A DNA stretch of 64,000 nt from Chondrilla cf. caribensis (lineage: Eukaryota; Porifera; Demospongiae; Chondrillida; Chondrillidae). Made by a program: the position numbers and the translations under genes. Positions 30,155 through 46,370 of this stretch are shown piece by piece (within the stretch, counting starts at the first letter, position 1; each line of letters opens with the position of its first letter). The stretch lies in NCBI GenBank assembly GCA_964020155.1, contig OZ026557.1:3794966-3858965 (forward strand). Direction: 5' to 3'. Below the pieces are notes generated by a model, which had not been told where the DNA came from, did not search any database, and saw only the letters and a list, made by a program, of their open reading frames with translations.

Positions 30155-31480
30155 ATGAAAGACTCCAGTCCTACCTCGGTGTGTAGATTGAGTTGTCTCA
30201 GTGAAGTTGCCTTTGGACTCTTTCTCTTAGTCATTGTTCTACTCTTTGTCCTTCCTGTTGGGTTGTTCTTTGGATGGAGAGACCCTGATGTGAATGAATG
30301 GCAGAAGGAGAAAGTCTTTTCAACAGTTCTAAAATACATAGAAAATTGTACCAGTCACACGAATGAAAATTACACCAATTCTGAAGTGAGTATTATAGTT
30401 TGTAGTGTGTACTATAATTAATAGTAATAGAATCTTTCATTGTCAGGTATCCATTTCTCTGTTGTGGAACAATGTGTGGAGTGACTGTCAAAACTTCAGT
30501 GATGAGAAACTGGAATCTCCTCCAGTGACTATTACCATCAACGAGACACGACTGGTACACATTAGCCAACAATCTACCAAAGGGTCATTATTCTTCAACA
30601 TACAAACTGACTCACTGGTAGGACAAAATGACAGCATTTGTAACCAATCTGCTTCTGTATATTCGTTCTGCCAAAGACTGAATCACTTCTATCTGAGCAG
30701 AGGTGACACTGGTACAACAAAGATAGCAGGAAAAACACAAGAAACAGTAAACATTGACAAATTTGGAATAAATTGGAATTGGTCAAATATGACCTTGCCC
30801 GTTAGATGTATAAGCGACGATGCAGCAATTGGTAAACTTCTTCATTATTTATATGACAAACAAGGAACCTTCACTACCAGCGGCAGCAAGATGTCAGGAC
30901 AATCCACCCACAGCTACTCCTCTGTGAATGGCAGTGGGAATGGATCTACAGAGTGTACTTCTCAGTACATGGACATGTGTGGAGTGTGTGTCCCAAAGTG
31001 CAGTAGTTTCAATATTAATCTATCACCCACTAACAATGACAGGTCCTTCACACAAGACATCCTCCTTACAGTTTGTGTTGTTGCTATTCTCGGTGGGATG
31101 GTGTTCATTGTCCTCGCCCTGATCCGAAGGGATGAAATGTACGTGAGTCACCTTGGCCTTCACCATGTCTGTACATTTGTATGTTAAATCTATTAAATTT
31201 TTGTTAATTCATAATAAATCATAGTATATTATCACAAGAGAACAAACACACCCTCATGAGGGCTAAAAACACACACTTGTACTGTAATCTTAGTAGGCTA
31301 TAGATATTAAATGCAATTTTCTTTAGATGACTGCCCTCAATTACAATATTTGGTTAAGGGAATTTTTAAGGCTGCTACCTTGTATTAGTGTGAACTATAA
31401 TTTATGATTTGTTATTTCCATCATCAGATTGACCTTTCCTAGTGTTTTGGTTTTGTATGAGACTATCAATGAAATGGCTA

Positions 31481-31544
<64 letters not shown>

Positions 31545-31557
31545 GTATGTGTGTGTG

Positions 31558-31648
<91 letters not shown>

Positions 31649-32049
31649 CACTGTGTATATGTGTTTGGGTGTGACACGTTTGCTTATGCTTGCATACCTG
31701 TATGTGTACATGACATGTGCATTTGTTAGCATGTGTGTATTTGTGCATGACTGTATGTTTGTGTGTGTGTTTGGTACACATGTAATTATGAATAAATGTT
31801 ATACCAATCGTATTAACTCTAGCTCTATTCATAAGTTTCTTACTATATCTTTTGTTTAGCAATAACAGTTTTGATTCCACAAGTTGGCACTCAGCGGCTA
31901 TTGTTCTGTAGTCATGACGATGCCATTCGTAACATGTACAGTGACCCAACTCCATTTTGTTCATTTTCTGGTTAGTCCAATTGAAACATACTGTGCTGTA
32001 CCTGTTGTGTATATGAGACTCAGTGTATATTATATTAAATTAGTGTGTG

Positions 32050-32087
<38 letters not shown>

Positions 32088-33603
32088 TAGATAGATAGAT
32101 AGATAGATATAACAGAAAAAAAATTAAAAAAAATAGCAAATCACAACCATGATCCTAAAATAGCGTTGCTGTTGAATCTCTGGATGGTGATACTGATTTT
32201 CTGGCACAATTTGATGTAATTAAGCCAGTGCTACAACGCTTTTTTTAGGAACACGTTTGTGATTTGCTATTTTTTAATTTTTTTTCTGTTATATCTATCT
32301 ATCAATAATATTATAATATATATATAATATTATATAGATTTAGATATATATAGTGCATATATAAATTATAAATTGTATATTATATTACAGTATTCTAATT
32401 CTCATATCCCTCCCAAATATAAGTTTATAATTTTCAGTACTATCTATGCACTATAGGTGTTGTGTTTCAGTTTGCTGTGGTCAGCACTTTCATATACTGG
32501 ATGGTACACATACTGTACATTGGTGTCCTTGTCAAGTTCCCCTTCTTTGGGAAAAAACTGCAAAAGAAGTCAAAACAGATCCACATCGCAACTGTCCTTG
32601 CAACCATTTTCCTAGCCAGTATAGGGCCAATAGTGAATTTGGCACATGTTGGCTACTTCACAGCTCGATTCCCAATTGCAGCTTGCTTCCCAAGAAACAT
32701 GGATGTCCTGTTCTTCTCCATCGCACTTCCACTCATTGTTCTTGCTGGTTTGGTAACTGTGGTATTAATGTTCTTGTTCAGAGAACTCAGAAAAGTAAGT
32801 ATGAACATAGCCTGATCAAAATACAATGAATCTAATTATGGTGTGTATACTTTTGAGCAGTTTAGCATCTCAATGTGCATAAATATTCACCTCTTGACAC
32901 GAAGATATTATGTATGTTTACTAATGATAGTGGATAGAAACACTTAAGCCTTGTGAAGATTCAATTGGATAATTAAGGCTCGAATTGCATTTTTATAATT
33001 ATGTAGTATCAATCATAATAGACACAATGTACAATAATTATGTTATGATGAACATTATAATTGTATATACACTGTCAAATACTACTTTTAAAATCACATA
33101 AGCTATCATAGCATTTTTGTGTGTTTATGTTTTATGGGTCTGGTTTCTTCTCTTTATAGACTTTCAACTCCAAGGTTGAAAGAGATAGAAGGAGCCTATC
33201 TCCCTCACACACAAATGTAGTTGGCACAGCTGAGCGAAAGGTTCTGTTTTTAGCCATTGCATTCATCATCCTCGGGGCAGTACTTCTCACCAGATTCAGC
33301 CAGAACTTCGGGGATCAGTATGCCTATATTCACAGATTAGCAGAATACCCCAACTGTCAGCTTGAAGCAAGACAGAGTGGACATGTGAAGTGTTCCATGC
33401 CTCAAGAGAACCCCAATATCTACAAAGTGGTGCATGATACATGTGCTCTCTTTCTCTTTGCTATGCTGCCCTACATCAACTGGATATTTCCTCTGAAACC
33501 GTCTGATTTCAAAAAACTAAAGAATTGTATAGTTTTGCCTTTGTTGGCTGCAAAAAGGAAGCTTGTCCCGGATATAATTGCAGAGCAAGTTGATTTTGTT
33601 TGA
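30155..33603 (+). CDS. Frizzled-like seven-helix receptor, copy 5 (six exons)
   Basis: Exons 30155-30385, 30447-31138, 31428-31483, 31860-31970, 32457-32794 and 33160-33603 join to 623 codons plus stop. The architecture is that of copy 2: anchor, N-glycosylated ectodomain, then seven helices. Exon 2 carries a private in-frame insertion (AGKTQE) before TVNIDKFGINW, making its ectodomain longer. TM4-TM5 changes (IVNLAHVGYF, FPIAACFPRN, IVLAGLVTVVLMF) are shared with copy 6 rather than 2 and 4. TATAAGG lies 106 bp upstream of the start. Intron 4 holds a palindromic LINE fragment. Confidence 0.75.
31484..31647 (+). repeat. (GT)n microsatellite at the exon 3 splice donor
   Basis: About 165 bp of GT repeat with short TTGTAT and GC interruptions, beginning at the 5' splice site of intron 3 in receptor copy 5. 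Confidence 0.95.
32085..32300. repeat. Palindromic element with LINE 3' end inside
   Basis: GATAGATATAACAGAAAAAA with the following AAATAGCAAATCACAA faces TTGTGATTTGCTATTTTT and TTCTGTTATATCTATC, giving arms of about 65 bp. The centre (about 32150-32215, minus strand) reads KISITIQRFNSNAI, the same LINE ending as near 24010. No TSD was identified. Confidence 0.65.
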
Positions 33604-34040
33604 AAGTTTTGGTATTTATACTTGTACCAAATCCACAATTTCTGATGTTCATTAATTTTGCTGAAATGTACTAGCATCCATTTCTAACACCACAATATGG
33701 CTGACAAGAAACCAACTCATTATGTTTTAACTTAATATTCAAACTGTTCAGATAGCTACCACATATGTACAATATGCTAAAGTATGACTATTATAGATAA
33801 ATACGTATAAAGCAGCTCTGAAAGAAGGTAGGGTTATTGGCCATATGCAGAAATGAAAATTGTTTCATGAGTTAATTGATGTCCACCGCTAGGTCTGGCA
33901 AATGTCTCAGGTTAACAAGCCCCTTTCTCATCAGCTATACAAAAAGGTGCTTGGTTTTTTTCCCCTGTACTCTAATACATGCATATAAAATATTAAGCAA
34001 CTTCAAATGTAGCTAGGGTTATACAGGCCATATATGGAGA
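33604..34040. other. Spacer after receptor copy 5
   Basis: Downstream flank shared with copy 6 (43461-43880). One unit of the 185-bp repeat lies at about 33860-34030. No gene. Confidence 0.4.
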
Positions 34041-34420
34041 TACCGGGCCATTGCTTAAGAGGAAAAAGCAATGGTATCTCCGCATATAATCATCCGAAGA
34101 ATGCAGATGGGGAATGTTAAAACATGTAATACGCATGTCTCAGGATACACCAGCTCTATTCACTTTATACACTTTGCAGTTGTGGGCTCACAGATGCACA
34201 AGAGCAGATCCACCAGACAAACCTTCTTAATACTATCAGAACTGATCTAAATCACCACCAGCTGGTATTCAAATGTGCCAACGACATCAAACCTCTAAGA
34301 GCCTTAGCCAAAGATAAGGCCACCTGGAGTAAGACTGATTGCAACTTCAATCACGACACACTTTAGTTTTTACTGTTGCAGTTACCAGGTATTAATAATG
34401 ATAATTATAATAATAATATA
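34041..34420. mobile_element. Unclassified retroelement-like fragment with a hairpin
   Basis: It opens with a stem formed by GGAGATACC plus CCATTGCTT facing AAGCAATGGTATCTCC (34036-34082). Further on, a short open stretch (about 34229-34366, 45 residues ending FNHDTL and a stop) resembles the C-terminal end of a retroelement polyprotein, followed by a TAATAATA-rich tail. A partial copy occurs at 43890-44098. The family is not identified. Confidence 0.4.
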
Positions 34421-35317
34421 TGGAGATAGAGATTGTTTCATATATAAGTTAGTTCACCTCCCCAGCTAGGTTGGATAACAATATTAGGTTGATATGCCCC
34501 CTTTCCCATATATGAGCTACGTATGTAGCAAGAAGGTGCTTAGCATTTTTCTTCCATACATATAATATTATTATACTATACTGGCCATGGGTTCAGTATG
34601 TGTGCATGGTGCTATGACCCCATAGCACCACACACTGTCAAGTGTATATAAACAACCTCAACTACAATCTTTATGCACGGAGTATTCCCCCCCTAACAAG
34701 AATACAGAAGGGATGGGTTTGGTTACGCAATACTAAAGTAAGCTACCAAAATAGAACCATAGATCTCTAAAACCTATAGGTTTATAGTATTAATCAGGCC
34801 TGTACACAGGCTTCGTGAAAGGGGGGTTACATTTTCAGTCCAGTTCATATCCGTATGTCAACATACATACATGCCATTACAATTATTATATAGGTCATTG
34901 TTAAAGGTTTAACATCAATTAAGCATGCATAACATGCAGCTTATATGTCTAGTCATGTCACAAATATACATATACTGTACACGGAGTTCAATAATATCTA
35001 CTCAGCATCGGATAGAATCACTGTAAAATTTAGAACATTTGTGTCCTAGACAATGGTGGCACTTGGACACATGATAGCATATTTTTCATTTCAATGTATA
35101 GACACAAAGGAGGGTTCAGTTGAACCCCCTGGAACCCCCCCGTGTACACATACGACCTCCAAGGGCGGACAAGGGTGATAAAGGTAATATTCATATTTGT
35201 GTCATCTCTAAGGTGTGTGTTTGTGAATCAGTCTGGTGTGTTGACTGGTAAGTGTGTGTATCATCCCTAAGTGATCTACATACATGTCAAATTCCTTTCT
35301 CTCTCCCTGATCCTCAG
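34421..35317. other. Spacer with dispersed repeats
   Basis: A 185-bp repeat unit at about 34430-34560, then a block (34800-35150) matching 7420-7740. No gene is supported. Confidence 0.4.
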
Positions 35318-35508
35318 CCCCCATCATGATCGTGCTCTCTGTTCAAGTTTCTAAAGAAGCAAGTCAGATGAAAACGTTCAAGTTTCGCTGCAAAACAGAT
35401 TTAGTGGCTCAAAGTGCTTCCCAGCTCATCAACTATGCCAAAACCGTGCATGAATACAGGAAAACAATTGTGCAAACATTCCACCTACAAGTACAGACCA
35501 TTTGGTAG
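35318..35508 (+). other. Orphan terminal exon, copy b (unidentified)
   Basis: Preceded by a strong acceptor (CTTTCTCTCTCCCTGATCCTCAG) and open to TAG at 35506-35508; an ATG at 35326 would give 60 residues ending VQTIW. It is homologous to 18403-18578 with a four-residue in-frame difference (SASQLINY against SIDY). No upstream exon of the same gene is seen. I do not recognise the family. Confidence 0.4.
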
Positions 35509-36328
35509 TACCAAAAATATCAATAATTATAATACTGCTGCCATTATTATATATTATCGTAACGTTGTGTATCTGTACATGCGTGTAGTTTTGTTACATA
35601 CATACATTCACCTCATGTATGTCATTGTGTAAAATATAGACATCTGTACATGTATGTATTAATTATTATTAATTTGAAAATGTTACGCATTATAAATTCA
35701 TAATAGTTTATATGTTGCATATGAGAACTAGGCTACTGTCTCAAACAGGTTAGCCAGAAGGCCAGGTCTCACGACTGGTCTCCCAGCCACAGTGAATTCT
35801 TGTTAATCTCTAATATATATCATGGCTTTATACGCCAAACCCTCAGATTTATAATCCAGCACGTGCACGTGTTCATGCTACAGTGAATTCTTGTTATATC
35901 TGCCAAACCTTTTATTCTGCCACAATTTCCCAGTACCATTTATAATGTACATACTAATGAATATCCAGCTATATTATATATAATCGATAATCAGCCAATT
36001 TAACCAACTAGTCTACCATATGATATACATTAAGTAGATATTATTCAACTTTATTATTACAAATTATTGCGGTATGCAGGTTAATTATAACAAGTATTCA
36101 CTGTATACAGAGTGGTACAAGTGTCATTTTGCAAGATATAATTATTATTATATAATTATATAATCATATGACCAAGTATAATGTATATGCATGTATGCGC
36201 AGTATATCAATGATAATCTAAATGAAGCTCTTACTGTAAAATCTGATACAGCAACAATGTAATTCAATTTGTATAATGTTCAACTACTAAAATAGTACAA
36301 GTTATTTTCATTGATATCTTTGCTGTAT
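35509..36328. other. AT-rich spacer
   Basis: Copy of the spacer at 18580-19150, then the 3' flank shared by all DUF4419 copies. No gene seen. Confidence 0.4.
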
Positions 36329-37411
36329 TCAGAATCTATGTGGTACACTGTATTCCTTTTGATCTTCATCCACTACAGCCCAACCAAGCTGGGGTCTCAA
36401 ATACAGTGTTTCTGGATCTTGCGTTACAGCCAGAAATCCACCAACGAAAGACATGTTAAACTCTTGGTTGAAGTAATGCCACACAAATGGAGCTTTGGAC
36501 AAACCAGATGGAAATTTATCACTTGTCAGTCCTTTGAAACAATCCAGATCTATGGGTTTCTCCAGCCATCGATTTCTCTCTGTTCCATTCGCTCCAACAT
36601 ATGGAAAGAGCTTGAGAATCCAACCAGTGACGTAAGGACCTCCAGATCCGCCATTAATTTTGTACAAATCTGACCAGAACTTCTTGACAATGTTTACGTT
36701 ACCAGAACTGGCAGCCACAAATTGATCCAATACAGGTAGCAAGTGAGGGATCCACCACTCGAGGTTGTACTTGGCTAGTTTAGCAGCATTGTCGCGAATC
36801 AGTTGCTAGTCGGATGTAGTCCCTTCAAGGGTGATCTCAGGGATGCCACACCGTGTATAAAATTCATATTCAAAGTACGACTTCATGGACTCCATTAGGA
36901 CGATCTCGCAGACTGCCTTCTCGACGGGACCAGTTGTGGAAAATTTGGGGAGGATACAGTCGTGACTCTCGGATCCAATGTAGTTCTTGATCTGACCCGT
37001 GAATTCCGGGAAGACCTCTTCCCACGGGTTTTGCGATCCCTTCACGAAGTCGTCTCTACGGACGGAAATAGTGGCTTTCCCTTCATGAGACACGAAATGC
37101 TTTCTTAGCTGGTTGGCGTTAGCGTTGATGTGGAAAGATAGTCCCTGGATGATACATAGCCATATCATGTCGGGACTCAGCACGAGAGGATAATGACTGT
37201 TGAAGGCGACGTTCAGAGCCGTTTGGAAGGAATTAGCCCGACCGGAAAATATCAGATCTACATTTCCGTTCGATGACACAGCAAATGACTCAGGATCACG
37301 TCCTAGTTTTTCTTTCAATTTAATCTGGCTTGATTTTATCCAGGGGATAGTACATTCCTTCACATCGGAAACAGGGAAAGTCACTTTCTTCAAACTCTGT
37401 CTTTCGGCCAT
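36329..37411 (-). pseudogene. DUF4419 family gene, copy 6, nonsense mutation
   Basis: The frame is continuous from 37411 to 36329 except for one TAG at 36806-36808, where every sibling has TGG in the LEGTTSDWQL motif. Everything else is intact, including the N-terminus (MAERQSLKK) and the C-terminus. It also has a two-residue in-frame insertion (NVNIVKKFW) near 36690. A product stopping at the TAG would be 201 aa and lack the second half of the domain. Its partner receptor (copy 6) is intact. Confidence 0.85.
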
Positions 37412-37587
37412 TTTTGTCGGCTATAACTACAAGTTGAACACGTCACTCTTGGATCGATACGATAAGTTCGAAGTTCAAATTCTTTCGACAGAAGACCTTC
37501 ACAGCACAATATGACTGCAAATACATACACAGATACATAAATAAAATTAATGAATTGAGAAGAAACAGAAAGCGAGAGAATAAAACA

Positions 37588-37690
37588 ATGGAAGGGAGGG
37601 AAGAGTAGACCTGGTGGAGGGGAGGGAGGGGTAGACCCAGTAGAGGGGAGGGAGGAGTAGACCTGGTGGAGGGGAGGGAGGAGTAGACCT
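37588..37690. repeat. 26-bp minisatellite, about four copies
   Basis: Unit GGGAGGGAGGAGTAGACC followed by TGGTGGAG, G-rich on the plus strand. It lies in the enlarged intergenic region of module 6. Confidence 0.9.
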
Positions 37691-38040
37691 ATCAATTATA
37701 TGTATTAATAATGTATAATGTTATGCATAATATATTTTATTGTTATCATGCTGTAATATTATCATTGCATATAGTTCAATAATTTTTGCATTCGTAATCT
37801 TTCATAGAATCATGATAAATACTTACAGAAACTAATCAATGCATAATAAGTAATATATTTGCATATAATTATAATATCCATGCGTGTTGGGGGGTGCATG
37901 TGTGCATGTATGAGAATTTCAATGAGATTATTGGTACATATTGAACACAATTATATAAATTAGCTCCAAATTACCTTATAATTAGAATAACACTCTCAGA
38001 AAGTACTAATTCCTGTTAATATCCAAAATGTTATTGACCA
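37691..38040. other. AT-rich DNA without features
   Basis: Nothing beyond AT-rich simple sequence is visible. Confidence 0.4.
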
Positions 38041-38042
38041 TG

Positions 38043-38150
38043 GATCCTGTACAGTGTGGGTGTGTACACGTGTGAGTGGGTGTGTATTTGTGTGAGTGGG
38101 TGTGTACATGTATAAGTGGGTGTGTACATGTGTGTACACTTGTGTTGTAG
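38043..38150. repeat. 22-bp degenerate minisatellite
   Basis: About four units of GTGGGTGTGTACATGTGTGA type. Private to module 6. Confidence 0.75.
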
Positions 38151-38504
38151 GTTGCATTGAATAAATTTGAAATAATCACACAACACAATAGGGCACACAT
38201 TTATTCCTTGTTTATGTTGCATTCATAAGGTTTCCTACCTGTATTTTATGCCTATAGCTATGATCACTATAATCAATTAATCCCTATAATCATACTTCTC
38301 TTTAGTTTGACCTATAACCTCCAGAACACAGTACTTGTGTCTCAATGTGACAGGAGATATGTTTGGTAGAACTCACCAGTCTGGTACAGGTAGGAAAGAA
38401 TGTCGATAGTGTACATGTGTAGAAAATCCTTCATTTCTCACCTTCAGTACAGGAACAATACATTTGTACATACATTACAGTGTTTTACAGGTGAACACAA
38501 TGTA

Positions 38505-38660
38505 CATGTAATAAATTATAGGTGGACAATTGCAAGAAGTGGACACAACATAAATGTACAGTACAGGTGGACGGGAAGTGAACACAATGTAAATGTACAG
38601 TACAGGTGGACAGGAAGTGAACACAATGTACATATATAAAACAAGTGGATAGGAAGTGAA
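38505..38660. repeat. 39-bp minisatellite, about four copies
   Basis: Unit contains ACAGGTGGACGGGAAGTGAA then CACAATGTAAATGTACAGT. The outer copies are diverged. Confidence 0.85.
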
Positions 38661-38793
38661 CAGCTACTTGGTATGACCTCACAGCTGTCCATAGGTATTG
38701 CCGTGACGACCAGTACAGTACACCTTTGAACAGTTGTAAATAGAATGAATTAAGATTAATGATTAATTTAAAAATACAATGTATGAATGCTAT

Positions 38794-38796
<3 letters not shown>

Positions 38797-38849
<53 letters not shown>

Positions 38850-38868
38850 CACACACAGTCACACACAG

Positions 38869-38952
<84 letters not shown>
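38797..38952. repeat. (CA)n microsatellite
   Basis: About 150 bp of CA with three CAGTCACA interruptions near 38847-38872. It is not at a splice site of any gene seen here. Confidence 0.95.
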
Positions 38953-38953
<1 letters not shown>

Positions 38954-38999
38954 AAACACAAACACACACCTTCCATTCTTATCAAAATCCTGGTTCATC

Positions 39000-39777
39000 A
39001 TTCTGGACTTCAAATGGCTGATTCATCATTCTGAACTTGACAACATTGTCTGGTGTACTGAAAATTGTGGCCACAAACCTGACCACAAACTGAGAAATAT
39101 AACTGTAAAAATACTAGTATCATTGTGTCATAGGAGACATTTATTGAAGCATATACAATGACGTGAAGAGGAAGAAGATCTACAAAACGGTACTTGTTGC
39201 AAGTCCGTAGCCTTGGTATTCACGAAGGTATCTGAAAATTGATCATACTCCGTACCAATTAAAATGCACAAGTAAACAATATTGCAACCATAATCTCAGA
39301 TCTTTACACTTGTAGTCTATAATTTGTATATTAAGTATACTTGATCAGTTATATACTCTATATATATGCTAGGGACCCAGACAACTTATTGTGCATGAGT
39401 TAACATTGTAACCGAACTCTCAGATCTGCTACCTGTAGTTTATAGTTTGTATATTATATACTTATGGCATTTATTATGTGGATTGAAATTCTATTAATAC
39501 ACCCTGGGTGTCTAGTGGGCATATTATTTTACGTAATTATATTATAATAATTATTTACGACCATATTGTCTTACAATTTCAATAGGGTATATGTATATGA
39601 TATCTGTGATATAGAATGCAATTCATCTGAAACAGAAAGTGGCATTTTCAATTCAATGACTTGTGAAAGGTTATAATTTTCCTTTCAAGATAAACAGAAA
39701 ATTCCCATGTTACGGGAAATATAGGATGACACGTAACTCACTACAAATATGGGCAACTTGTGAGACAAATGCAATCC
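39000..39777. promoter_or_regulatory. Receptor 6 upstream region
   Basis: From about 39140 the conserved receptor upstream block resumes, with part of it duplicated (39290-39350 and 39355-39460 repeat the same phrases). It leads to TATAAAG at 39778-39784. No gene. Confidence 0.5.
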
Positions 39778-39883
39778 TATAAAGAGCCACATTTCAGTTT
39801 TTCGAGGAGGTGAACTGTTTATATCTTTTAAGTTCTTGTTCTTATCTTCAAAATCTTTGTTAGTTAACTTACATCTGTTCATA

Positions 39884-43460
<3,577 letters not shown>

Positions 43461-44094
43461 AAGTTTTGGTATTTATACTTGTACCAAATCCACATTTTCT
43501 GATGTTCATTAATTTTGCTGAAATGTACTAGCATCCATTTCTAACACCACAATATGGCTGTCAAGAAACCAGCTCATTACGTTTTAACTTATTATTCAAA
43601 CTGTTCAGATAGCTACCACATACGTACATTGAAAAATATGCTACAGCATGTATAATACTAATTATATATAAATATAAAGCAGCTCCAAAAGAAGGTAGGG
43701 TTTTTGGCAACGTGCAGAGATGAAGACTGTTTCATGAGTTAGTTGATGTCCACTGCTAGGTCTGGCAAATGTCTTAGGTTAACAAGCCCCTTTCTCATCA
43801 GCTATGCAAGTAGGTGCTTGGTGTTTTTCCCCTATGCATAAAATTATTAAGCACTTTCAAATGTAGCTAGGGTTATACGGACCATACGGAGATGCTGGGC
43901 CATTGCTTAAGAGGAAAAAGCAATGTTATCTTCATATATGACCATCAGAAGAACGCAGATGGGGAATGTTAAAACATGTCATACACATGTCTCAGGATAC
44001 ACCAGCTGAATTCACTTTACACTTTGCAGTTGTGAGCTCACAGATGCACAAGAGCAGACGTGGTCACCACCAGACAAACCTTCTTAATACTATC

Positions 44095-45165
44095 AGTATC
44101 AGGTTTGTCTAATATATCAAGGTGACACGCCCACTCTCCCATGAGCTATTCAAAAAGGTGCTTAGCCTTAATTCTCCTATGCTATCCAATACATTGAAAA
44201 AATATTAAGCACCTCCAAATGTAGCTAAAGTTACAGGCCAACTATTGAGATGGGAATTGTTTCACATATTAGTTCACATCTCTAGCTAGGTCTGGTGAGA
44301 ATATCAGGTTGACACGCACAATTTCCCAAGAGCTATCCGAAAAGGTGCTTAGCGTTCATCCTATACTATCCATTACATTGAAGAAATATAGAGCACCTCC
44401 GAATGTAGCTGGGGTTACGGGTTAGCTACAGAGATGGGAATTGTTTCATAAGTTAGTTCACATCCCCAGCTACGTCTGGTGAAAGTATCAGGTTGACACG
44501 CCCACTCACCCATGAGCTATTCAAAAAGGTGCTTAGCGTTAATTCTCCTATGCTATCCAATACATTGAAGTATGTATTTGAAGTGACAGGCCACCTATTG
44601 AGATGGAAATTCTTTCACAAGTTAGTTCAAATCCCTAGCTAGATCTGGTGAAAATATCAGGTTGACACGCCCACCTTCCCATGAGCTATTCAAAAAGGTA
44701 CTTAGCGTTTATTCTCCTATACTATCCAATTCATTGAGAAAAATATTAAGCACCCTCGAATGTAGCTGGGGTTATGGGCCATCTATTGAGGTCAAAATTG
44801 TTTAATAAGTTAGTTCACTTCCCCAGCTAGGTATGGTGGAAATATTAGGTTCACACGCCCACTCTTCCATGAGCTATTGAAAAAGGTGCTTAGCATTTAT
44901 TCTCCTATACTATCCAATACATTGATAAAATATTAAGCACCTCTGAATGTAGCTGGGGTTACGGGTTAGCTACAGACATGGGAATTGTTTCAAAAGTTAG
45001 TTCACATCCCCAGCTAGGTCTGTCTAAAATATCAAGTTGGCACGCCCCCCTACCCCATGATCAATGCAAATTTAAATGTGCTTAGCCTTTTCTCTCCTAT
45101 AGTCTGCCATACTTGAAAATATTAAGCACCTCTGAATGTTATTGGTTATGGGTCAGCTACATTTA
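44095..45165. repeat. 185-bp satellite, six tandem units
   Basis: Units begin near 44101, 44286, 44470, 44641, 44830 and 45017 (spacing 171-189 bp). Landmarks per unit: CTAGGTCTGGTGAAAATATC, GGTTGACACGCCC, CATGAGCTATTCAAAAAGG, TGCTTAGC, AATATTAAGCACCTC and GAATGTAGCTGGGGTTA. Single or double degenerate units are scattered through the receptor array. Confidence 0.9.
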
Positions 45166-46138
45166 TGTAATTATTGGACATTTACTGTTTGTTAGTAATA
45201 TCAAATTATATCATACAGTGAGTACTCTTACCGTATGTATATACACTAGTTGTGTATTATTCAGAATGTGATAATAATGGATCATGTTTAACAATAAAAT
45301 GACATGAATCAGATACAGCTGCAGATTTCATACATGGTCCACTTCAATTGCAAAAAGAGGTTCCTTTGCACTGCTTTGCCAGGAGCGAGGTCCACTGCAC
45401 CAAAAAATTGTCACAAATTATGATACTCCGGCTACATAATAGGATTATAACAAATATTGTATGTACTACACACACTCATGCTCATGCATAATATTATTAA
45501 TAATATGCACAGACTCGTACTTGCATCCATATGTACACACATTCACATATTACATGACCTCACACACTATTATATCATGCACACATAATGTATGGTGATT
45601 CACCAAATGGAGTCAGTGATGGTGAAATGCATGCTATATCATTGTGACTACCATCATAGTAGACATTTATAAGCATCATTTCGTGGCATTAATGATGGTT
45701 ATCAGTTAAAAACATTCACACGTATATGGAGAGATCATTGATCAAGGATCACCACATGCTTAAGAAACTTGAGCAACTACATCTTTCATAAAGTTCTGCA
45801 CTATGTGCTTAGCCTACTAGAATAGACACCTACAATCAAAGTAAATAGAATGAAAGAAACAATATTGACATTCTGCAATATAATTATACCTTACAACATC
45901 ATACCATGCTGTGCCCAGTGTACATATAAAACTTAATAACACAAATCTGATGCATGTACACCTTCCAGCATCTACTATGAAACAGGTGGTGAATAGCCAG
46001 ATAATTATATTATATTCATTACTGGTCACCTTGGATCCAACAGTATCCATGCAATGAATCATAGTAAAATGTGCCATACACACACATTCAGGAACACATG
46101 AATGCAGGCATGCGCAGGCAGGCAGGCAGGCAGGCAGG
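45166..46138. other. Unique spacer between the two gene clusters
   Basis: No gene, repeat array or element is recognised. AT-rich. A short CAGG repeat (46122-46140) precedes the CA microsatellite. Confidence 0.4.
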
Positions 46139-46146
46139 CACGCACA

Positions 46147-46223
<77 letters not shown>

Positions 46224-46225
46224 AC

Positions 46226-46284
<59 letters not shown>

Positions 46285-46327
46285 ACACACACACATACAC
46301 ACAACACACACACACACACACACACAC

Positions 46328-46370
<43 letters not shown>

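Noticed and set aside
36806..36808. Selenocysteine or pyrrolysine recoding at the copy 6 stop
   Set aside because: The codon is TAG in an animal gene and siblings have Trp; a nonsense mutation is the plain reading.
45817..46060. Coding continuation of ankyrin copy A left of its microsatellite
   Set aside because: The frame does not resemble exon 2 or any ankyrin repeat; it is an extension of the repeat frame into unique DNA.
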